A stretch of DNA of 5,406 nt from Pseudomonadota bacterium (GTDB lineage: Bacteria > Pseudomonadota > Gammaproteobacteria > Burkholderiales > Burkholderiaceae_B). The DNA is taken from assembly GCA_023427945.1 (NCBI GenBank), contig JAEYZR010000332.1, positions 1-5,406 of the forward strand. Reading direction: 5' to 3'. The notes under the pieces were generated by a model. It was not told where the DNA came from and searched no databases. It saw only the letters and a list, made by a program, of their open reading frames with translations. The translations under genes were made by a program, and so were the position numbers. This document shows, one piece after another, positions 1 through 5,406 of this stretch (positions are counted from its first letter, which is position 1; each line of letters opens with the position of its first letter).

Positions 1-86
1 GCCTTCTTGGCTGGCGCTTTCTTGGCCGCAGCGCCGGTAGCGGTTTTCGCCGCTGCCCCGCCAGCCTTCTTGGCGCCGGGCTTTTC
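1..86 (-). repeat. Lys/Ala-rich low-complexity repeat in the topB tail
   Basis: The 3' end of topB in the window carries degenerate short direct repeats. On the plus strand, variants of CTTCTTGGC or CTTTCTTGGC recur near 3-11, 17-26 and 64-72, separated by GC-rich alanine codons. On the coding strand they give repeated (A)KK(A) units, residues about 817-845, including AKKAPAKK at the window edge. The family is known to have variable basic C-terminal tails. I infer extra non-specific DNA contact and some copy-number variability between strains. How many units lie beyond the window edge cannot be seen. Confidence 0.6.
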
Positions 87-2537
87 CGGACGGGGTTCGA
101 ATTCGAAACCGACCTTGCCGTCGGGCTGACGCTTCAGGAACGCCTTGAATTTGCGGTTGGTGCGACTGGACACGAACCCATCGAGCAGATCGGTGCGGCC
201 ATCGTTGAGCAACTTGGCCATCTGCTCACGGGAAATCTCCTGCTGCAAAATGACTTTTCCGGAACGGAAGTCGCAAGACTTCGCCGGACCGACCGACTTT
301 TCGCAGACGAAGCTCATGCCATGTTCAAACACGTTGGACTGGCACTTCGGACAAGGTCCCAGCGGCGTCTGGGCAGAAAAATCCACCGGCTCGTTATCGT
401 CTTCACTGCTTTGCCCGAAGTCGAACTCCAGTTTGAACTCGTCGGTGATGCGCAGGATGGCCGCAAACGGACGACCCATTTTGCTGATGAAGCCCTGCAT
501 GGGACCGAGTTCGCGACGCGCCAGAAGTTCTTCGACTTCCGGCGTTTCGAAGGTACGTCCACCCGGGTGCTTGCTGATGGAAAAATCGCAGTTCGTGCAG
601 GCATAACGGCGATAGTTCTCTTTGACTACACCACCGCAGCGTGGGCAAGGTGTGGCAAGCGTGGCATAGTCGCCCGGCACCGTATCGCGCTCGTACTCCT
701 TGGCACGCTTGACGATGACCTGGGTCATTTGCGCGATTTCGCGCATGAATGCCTCGCGGCCCAGGCCGCCCTGCTCGATCTGCTTGAGCTTGTGCTCCCA
801 TCCACCCGTCAGCTCCGGAGACGTCAATTCCTTGACATCCAGCCCGGCAAGCAGCGTCATCAACTGCCGCGCCTTGGCGGTGGGCACCAGGTCGCGCCCT
901 TCACGGCGCAGATAGGTTTCGTTGATCAGCCCTTCGATGATGGACGCACGCGTGGCCGGCGTGCCCAGGCCACGCTCGGACATGGCCTCGCGCAGTTCCT
1001 CGTCCTCCACCAGTTTGCCCGCGCCTTCCATCGCCGAGAGCAGTGTGGCTTCGTTGTATCGCGCCGGAGGCTTGGTAGCCAGCCCGACGGCCTCGACATC
1101 CTCGGTACGCACGGTCTCGCCCTGGGCGACCGCCACCAGATTGGCGTCTTCGCCCTGGGCATCCTTGCCATAAATGGCAAGCCAGCCCGGGTTCACGAGC
1201 ACTTTGCCATCGGTACGGAAGCGGTTGCCGTTGACTTCGGTCAGGCGCGTGGTGACACGGAACTCGGCCGAGGGGAAGAACACCGCCAGAAAACGTTTGA
1301 CGACCAGATCGTATATTTTCCCTTCAGCCTCGCTCAGATCGCGAGGAATCTGCAGGGTGGGAATGATGGCGAAGTGATCCGACACCTTTTTGTTGTCGAA
1401 CACGCGCCGATTGGGCTTGACCCATTTTTCGTCGACCACCTTGCGCGCATGGCGTGCCAGCGACGCCGCAGCCAGCCCCTCGCCATCGGCCAGCGCCGAC
1501 ATGGTCTGTGCGACCGTGCCCAGGTAGTCCTCGGGCAGATAGCGCGAATCGGTACGCGGATAGGTCAAGGCCTTGTGCCGTTCGTACAGTGCCTGCGCCA
1601 GCGACAAGGTCGTCTTGGCGGAGAATCCGAAGCGGCCGTTGGCATCACGTTGCAGCGACGTCAAGTCATAGAGCCCCGGCGAGGCCTGGGTCGATGGCTT
1701 GGATTCCTCGGTGACCGAGCCCGGCTGATCGCGGCATGCCGCCACCACGCTCTGCGCGGCAGCCTGCGACCACAGCCGCGACTCGCGCCGCTCAGGATCG
1801 CGTTCGTCCTTCTTGAAACCGGGGTCTATCCAGCGACCTTCGTACAAGCCTGCGGCCGCCACGAAGGTCGCCCGGACCTCCCAGTAGTCGCGCGAGACGA
1901 AACGGCGGATACGTTCCTCGCGCTCGGCCACGATGGCCAGGGTGGGCGTCTGCACCCGCCCCACCGGTGTCTTGAAAAAACCGCCATCCTTGCTGTTGAA
2001 CGCCGTCATGGCGCGTGTGCCGTTGATGCCGACCAGCCAATCGGCTTCGGCACGCGAGCGCGCAGCGGCCTCCAGCGGCTTGAGCAGCGCATCGTCACGC
2101 AGATTGGCAAACGCCTCGCGAATCGCAGGCTGCGTCATGGACTGCAGCCACAGGCGCGTGATGGGTTTGTTCACACCGGCGAACTGGATGATGTAACGGA
2201 AGATGAGTTCACCCTCGCGCCCCGCGTCGCAGGCGTTGATGATCGCGCTCACGTCCTTGCGTTTGGCCAGCCGCACCAGCAGCTTCAGCCGTTCGGCCGA
2301 CTTCTTGTCGGTCGGCCCCAACTCGAAGGCGGGAGGAATGACCGGCAGGTGCGTGAAACTCCATTTGCCCTTCACGGGGTCGTTGGGAGCCACCAGGCTC
2401 AGAAGATGCCCGATGCTCGAAGCCAGCACGTAGCTTTCGCTCTCGAAGTAATCACCCTCGCGCGTGAAGCCACCCAATGCCCGCGAAATATCCAGGGCAA
2501 CGGAAGGCTTCTCGGCAATAATCAACGTTTTAGTCAT
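1..2537 (-). CDS. topB: DNA topoisomerase III (type IA), 3' end cut by window edge
   Basis: This cytoplasmic type IA topoisomerase cuts and passes single DNA strands, relaxing negative supercoils and decatenating replication or recombination intermediates. I translated the frame codon by codon: it is open for 845 codons from ATG 2537-2535 to base 3, with no stop or frameshift. The Toprim domain (about residues 2-155) has Glu9 in AEKPSVA and D104-A-G-R-E-G-E110. Further type IA motifs are VGRVQTPTL (192-200), YDLTSLQRD (290-298), catalytic Tyr326 in YPRTDSRY, SDHFAIIPT (386-394), KPPARYNE (489-496) and RGLGTPATR (522-530). Zinc-ribbon cysteines are C631/C634/C647/C650 and C729/C732/C745/C755; each ribbon is followed by a C-terminal repeat, then a Lys/Ala-rich tail from about 817. 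E. coli TopB has 653 residues and B. subtilis TopB 727, so this is a long form. The DAGREGE motif and overall wording resemble the B. subtilis branch more than E. coli TopB. The start is supported by the conserved MTKTLIIAEKPS N-terminus; the upstream ribosome site (TGGA) is weak. It is divergent from the membrane-protein gene. Confidence 0.96.
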   Translation of the reverse strand, partial: MTKTLIIAEKPSVALDISRALGGFTREGDYFESESYVLASSIGHLLSLVAPNDPVKGKWSFTHLPVIPPAFELGPTDKKSAERLKLLVRLAKRKDVSAIINACDAGREGELIFRYIIQFAGVNKPITRLWLQSMTQPAIREAFANLRDDALLKPLEAAARSRAEADWLVGINGTRAMTAFNSKDGGFFKTPVGRVQTPTLAIVAEREERIRRFVSRDYWEVRATFVAAAGLYEGRWIDPGFKKDERDPERRESRLWSQAAAQSVVAACRDQPGSVTEESKPSTQASPGLYDLTSLQRDANGRFGFSAKTTLSLAQALYERHKALTYPRTDSRYLPEDYLGTVAQTMSALADGEGLAAASLARHARKVVDEKWVKPNRRVFDNKKVSDHFAIIPTLQIPRDLSEAEGKIYDLVVKRFLAVFFPSAEFRVTTRLTEVNGNRFRTDGKVLVNPGWLAIYGKDAQGEDANLVAVAQGETVRTEDVEAVGLATKPPARYNEATLLSAMEGAGKLVEDEELREAMSERGLGTPATRASIIEGLINETYLRREGRDLVPTAKARQLMTLLAGLDVKELTSPELTGGWEHKLKQIEQGGLGREAFMREIAQMTQVIVKRAKEYERDTVPGDYATLATPCPRCGGVVKENYRRYACTNCDFSISKHPGGRTFETPEVEELLARRELGPMQGFISKMGRPFAAILRITDEFKLEFDFGQSSEDDNEPVDFSAQTPLGPCPKCQSNVFEHGMSFVCEKSVGPAKSCDFRSGKVILQQEISREQMAKLLNDGRTDLLDGFVSSRTNRKFKAFLKRQPDGKVGFEFEPRPEKPGAKKAGGAAAKTATGAAAKKAPAKK

Positions 2538-2599
2538 GTGTATCCAGTCGCGGCGTGTCAGCCACAATAGCGCGGATGATACGAGCGGAGTTTCCCCCT
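2538..2599. promoter_or_regulatory. Divergent intergenic region between topB and the membrane-protein gene
   Basis: Only 62 bp separate the topB start codon from the preferred start of the plus-strand gene, so the promoters of both must lie here or inside the opposite gene. The only -10-like strings I see are weak: CACAAT at 2563-2568 on the plus strand, and TATTGT on the minus strand (complement of 2565-2570), each 4 of 6 matches to TATAAT. Neither has a recognisable -35 box at normal spacing. No clear operator palindrome is visible. That promoters are present follows from the gene arrangement; their exact position is not established. Confidence 0.4.
2587..2590 (+). promoter_or_regulatory. 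Shine-Dalgarno (GGAG) that decides the start at 2600
   Basis: GGAG lies 9 bases upstream of the ATG at 2600-2602, a normal spacing. The alternative in-frame starts, GTG at 2555 and ATG at 2576, have no comparable purine-rich motif at the right distance. The extra residues they would add (SATIARMIRAEFPP) have no family-like character. This favours a 925-residue product over the 940-residue maximal frame. Confidence 0.65.
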
Positions 2600-5377
2600 A
2601 TGCAAGTGCAGACCTTCTGGAAGGCAGGATCGGAACGTCACGACTGGCGCGTATTCCTGCTGCAAACCTGCCTGACACTGGCCGTTTTACTGGCTTCAGG
2701 CGCGTTGATCTGCTGGGTGGCTGCCAACTGGTCGGGTTGGTCCAGATTCCAGCGGCTGGGGGGTGCACAGGCGGCACTGTTGGTTGTTACATTGCCTGCG
2801 GTATGGCTGCTCTGGCGTGCCCGACACCAGCCCGGGCGTGCCAGATCGGTCAGCTCCGGGCTGATCGGATTGGCCAGTGTGGCGCTGGGTGCACTGCTGG
2901 CCCTGGTGGGGCAGACCTACCAGACCGGCGCCGATACCTGGGAACTGTTTGCCGCGTGGGGGGCGCTGATGCTGCCCTGGGCCATCGCCGGGCGCAGCGC
3001 CTCGGTCTGGCTGTTGTGGGTGGTCGTGGTCAACACCGCCCTCGTGCTGTGGCGCGGACCCACGGGTGTGGCCCCGCAATGGATGCTGCTGCACGGTGCA
3101 TCGGTCTGGATGATCCCATTCAATCTTGCCGTCCTGGCCTGCTGGACGGCATGCACCGCCGGCACTCAGGCAGACCGGCGAACGGGGCCGAGGCTGCTGG
3201 CGGCGCTGGCGCTCACCGGCGCAAGTGTCGCCGTGCTCAACGACGTGGCGTTTGCCCGCACCGGGGTTCTACTGTGGCTGTGGACGGCGCTCCCCCTCAC
3301 GCTGATCTATCGCCACGCGCGACCCGACCCTGCGGTGCTTGCCATGATCGTGTTGTCCGCGCTTGCCGTGGCCGTGCGGCTGGTGTGGGCGCCGTTCGAC
3401 GATCATGAATGGGAACTGCGCGTCGTTCTGACTATCGTCGTCAGCCTTTCTGCGGGCGTACTGGGGCACCGCTGGATCGGCCACGCCTTGCGCCAGTCCA
3501 GCGCACAGGGCTGGGCCGGGCCTGCCCTGTCGCGCCCCATTTCATTTGCGCTGCTGCTGGCGTCGCTGGCCTGCGCACTGATCGCGCTGGCCGAAGTGCT
3601 GTTGCCTGATCGTGACGCAGCGCCGGCCGCGCTCATCGTCGTAAGCGTCGTGGCCGTGCTGGCACTTGCCGTCTGGGTGATCATGACCCGTCGGACCGTC
3701 ATCGCAGGACTGCGCACCGGACGCGCGCCAGACGCACAGGACGCCAGCCAGCCGCCTGCCGCTCCCACGCAGGCAGCGAGCCTGGCTCAGGCCGCCCTGC
3801 TGGCCGTCACCGCCTGGTTTGGGGCAGCCCTGCTGCTGGGCCTGTTGTTGATCATCGCTTTCGCTCACGCGGAGCTGGTCGTCACCACAGCAGGCCCCGT
3901 GCTCGCCTTGCTGGGCGTGGTGCTGGTACGCACAGGCTCGAAATCGCTGTTTCTCAAACAGGTGGCATCGGCGTTCGCCTTTGCCGGCCTGTTGCTGGTC
4001 GCCATCGATCCACTAGTCTTCGGGCCACTGAGCTGGCTGGGCGTACTGCGCGTGACACTGATCAGCCTGGCCGTGTACCTGGCCAGCGGCTACGCCACGA
4101 TGCAATTTCTGGCCTCGCTGATCCTGGCATTCGGGCTGGTCCTTGCCACCTGGCTCGTCCCGGCCAATGCCATCGACGTCGGCCTGGCCCTGAGCACCCT
4201 GTTCAACGGCCCGGGCGTACACGCCCTGGGCGCATGGACGCCCGCCTCTTTCGCGCTGGCAGCACTGGCGGTCGTACTTTTTCTGAGCGAGACCCGGGCG
4301 CAGGGCGACACACGCCGCTTCAATCCCCTGCCTATGGCATGGGGCCTGGCTCTGGCCTCCCTGGCAACGGCCTGGGTGAGCGCGGGCGTGACGATCACCC
4401 AGATCGGCAACCTCTGGGCATTGCATGCCCCCACAGCGCTCATACTGGCCGCAGGCGCGCTGCTGCCGGCGTTGGCCAGCATCGGCGCCATGTGGCCGGT
4501 GCGCAACGCGCTGACGGCCCGCATGCGTTGGGGAGTGCCCCTGGCCCTGGTGGCGCTGGGCCTGCTGTGGCTGCCCAGCCCCGGCATTCTGTTCGCGCTG
4601 TGCTGGACACTGCTGGGCTTCGGGTTGCGGCGACGCGGGCTGCTTGCCCTGGGAAGCATGTCGCTGCTCGCCTACCTCTGCGCCTACTACTACCAGTTGA
4701 GCGTCGCTTTGATGGACAAGGCGATCTGGCTGGGACTGGCCAGCCTGCTTGCCGCCGCACTCACGCTGGTGCTGGCGCACACCCACCGGCGGGCGACCCT
4801 GGCACAGGCGGCGGCATCGCCCGCCCATGACACGCTGAACAGCCGCACTGACATGCATGAGCCCGTGCGGGCACCTTATCCTGGCTGGCGTGCGGCATTG
4901 GCGCTGGGCGGGCTTGTTTTCGCGCTGGGCCTGGCGAACACGACCATATTGCAGCGCGAACGACTGATCGCGCATGGCCAGGAAGTCGTACTGGCGCTGG
5001 CGCCGGTGGATCCCCGCTCGCTGATGCAGGGCGACTACATGCGGCTGGAATTCATGCTGGCACGCGAGATCGCAGAACGCATCCATACTGCGCCGGGAAA
5101 TGCGCCGCAAGGCGACGGCTACGCCATCCTGTCCTTGCTGCCCGGCAACGAAGCGCGACTGCTGCGCCTACAGGACACGCCGGACGCGCTCGCACCAGGC
5201 GAAATCGCCCTGCATTACCGCAATGATGGCGAGATTCGAATCGTGACCAATGCCTGGTTTTTCGAGGAAGGGCAGGCAGACCATTTCGCCGCAAGCCGGT
5301 TTGGCGTGCTGCGGGTCGATCCCAAGGGACGCGCCCTGCTCATAGAAATGCGCGACCAGGCGCTCAAACCACTTTGA
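2600..5377 (+). CDS. Polytopic membrane protein, DUF2157 + DUF4401 + GDYXXLXY fusion, unknown function
   Basis: A 925-residue inner-membrane protein of unknown biochemical role, with roughly two dozen hydrophobic segments. The N-terminal part (about 1-150) looks like DUF2157: a helix ending in WVAANW (39-44), then SRFQRL (48-53) and GQTYQTGADTWELF (104-117). More helices follow up to about 362, then a hydrophilic Arg/Pro/Ala linker (364-397), probably cytoplasmic. Residues about 398-726 form a second polytopic block resembling DUF4401. After a polar linker (727-763) comes one helix (765-784) and a soluble domain with APVDPRSLMQGDYMRLEF, the GDYXXLXY signature at G811-D812-Y813..L816.F818 (Phe replaces the last Tyr). 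WFFEEGQA (886-893) and FGVLRVDPKGRALL (901-914) also match that family as I recall it. The soluble domain is probably periplasmic, judging from the basic residues before its helix; this is inference. ATG 2600 is chosen because of GGAG at 2587-2590; GTG 2555 would add 15 residues. The stop is TGA 5375-5377. It has no operon partner inside the window. Domain assignments are from memory of the families, without a profile search. Confidence 0.9.
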   Translation: MQVQTFWKAGSERHDWRVFLLQTCLTLAVLLASGALICWVAANWSGWSRFQRLGGAQAALLVVTLPAVWLLWRARHQPGRARSVSSGLIGLASVALGALLALVGQTYQTGADTWELFAAWGALMLPWAIAGRSASVWLLWVVVVNTALVLWRGPTGVAPQWMLLHGASVWMIPFNLAVLACWTACTAGTQADRRTGPRLLAALALTGASVAVLNDVAFARTGVLLWLWTALPLTLIYRHARPDPAVLAMIVLSALAVAVRLVWAPFDDHEWELRVVLTIVVSLSAGVLGHRWIGHALRQSSAQGWAGPALSRPISFALLLASLACALIALAEVLLPDRDAAPAALIVVSVVAVLALAVWVIMTRRTVIAGLRTGRAPDAQDASQPPAAPTQAASLAQAALLAVTAWFGAALLLGLLLIIAFAHAELVVTTAGPVLALLGVVLVRTGSKSLFLKQVASAFAFAGLLLVAIDPLVFGPLSWLGVLRVTLISLAVYLASGYATMQFLASLILAFGLVLATWLVPANAIDVGLALSTLFNGPGVHALGAWTPASFALAALAVVLFLSETRAQGDTRRFNPLPMAWGLALASLATAWVSAGVTITQIGNLWALHAPTALILAAGALLPALASIGAMWPVRNALTARMRWGVPLALVALGLLWLPSPGILFALCWTLLGFGLRRRGLLALGSMSLLAYLCAYYYQLSVALMDKAIWLGLASLLAAALTLVLAHTHRRATLAQAAASPAHDTLNSRTDMHEPVRAPYPGWRAALALGGLVFALGLANTTILQRERLIAHGQEVVLALAPVDPRSLMQGDYMRLEFMLAREIAERIHTAPGNAPQGDGYAILSLLPGNEARLLRLQDTPDALAPGEIALHYRNDGEIRIVTNAWFFEEGQADHFAASRFGVLRVDPKGRALLIEMRDQALKPL

Positions 5378-5406
5378 AACGCGCGCGCCAAGCCTGCGTG
5401 GCAGCC

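Noticed and set aside
321..2570. A 749-codon open frame on the plus strand opposite topB, open from the left window edge
   Set aside because: It lies codon-on-codon antisense to topB. Stops in this phase need TTA, CTA or TCA codons in topB, which the GC-rich codon bias avoids. Its translation is rich in Arg, Gln, His and Gly, with no domain character, while topB on the other strand is fully conserved.
2555..2599. Longer N-terminus of the membrane protein from GTG 2555 or ATG 2576
   Set aside because: Neither start has a good Shine-Dalgarno, whereas ATG 2600 has GGAG nine bases upstream. The added residues do not look like part of the domain. The longer form remains possible but is less likely.
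2464..3408. A 314-codon plus-strand open frame spanning the topB start and the 5' part of the membrane gene
   Set aside because: It overlaps the conserved topB start region antisense and then runs out of frame through the DUF2157 region. Its Cys/Gly/Arg-rich product resembles no family and it has no convincing ribosome site.
4013..5110. A 365-codon minus-strand open frame inside the membrane-protein gene
   Set aside because: Its translation is rich in Gln, Arg, Gly and Cys and lacks motifs, typical of an antisense shadow. The plus strand here encodes clear transmembrane segments and the GDYXXLXY signature.
5378..5406. Intrinsic terminator after the membrane-protein gene
   Set aside because: Only 4-bp arms such as GCCA...TGGC and CTGC...GCAG are visible, with no T-run. 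This is insufficient to call a terminator.

Overview
The window is GC-rich and densely coding. It holds two divergently transcribed genes separated by about 62 bp. Strong G/C third-position bias and the family content suggest a betaproteobacterium, most likely Burkholderiales/Alcaligenaceae-like (Bordetella or Achromobacter relatives). That placement is an inference from codon use and remembered family resemblance, not from a database search.

Left half (minus strand, 2537 down to the left edge): a type IA DNA topoisomerase, topoisomerase III (topB). Its reading frame runs without a break for 845 codons, from the ATG at 2537-2535 to base 3, and leaves the window without a stop, so only the extreme C-terminus is missing. 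The Toprim domain, the active-site Tyr326 in a YPRTDSRY motif, two four-cysteine zinc ribbons each followed by a topoisomerase C-terminal repeat, and the start of a Lys/Ala-rich tail are all visible.

Centre (2538-2599): a short divergent intergenic region that must hold the start signals of both genes. A GGAG Shine-Dalgarno at 2587-2590 points to the ATG at 2600 as the start of the right-hand gene. No convincing -35/-10 pair is visible.

Right half (plus strand, 2600-5377): a 925-residue polytopic inner-membrane protein of unknown function. It appears to join a DUF2157 region, a DUF4401-like region and a C-terminal GDYXXLXY domain in one chain. As I recall, the GDYXXLXY part is often a separate neighbouring gene in other bacteria, so this looks like a gene fusion, with a possible relic start at Met752. 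The last 29 bases (5378-5406) hold no clear feature, but could carry the last codons of a convergent gene.

The two genes have no evident functional link: one acts on chromosomal DNA in the cytoplasm and the other sits in the membrane. I see no mobile element, CRISPR array, RNA gene or defence system. The uncharacterised fused membrane protein is the most interesting object here.
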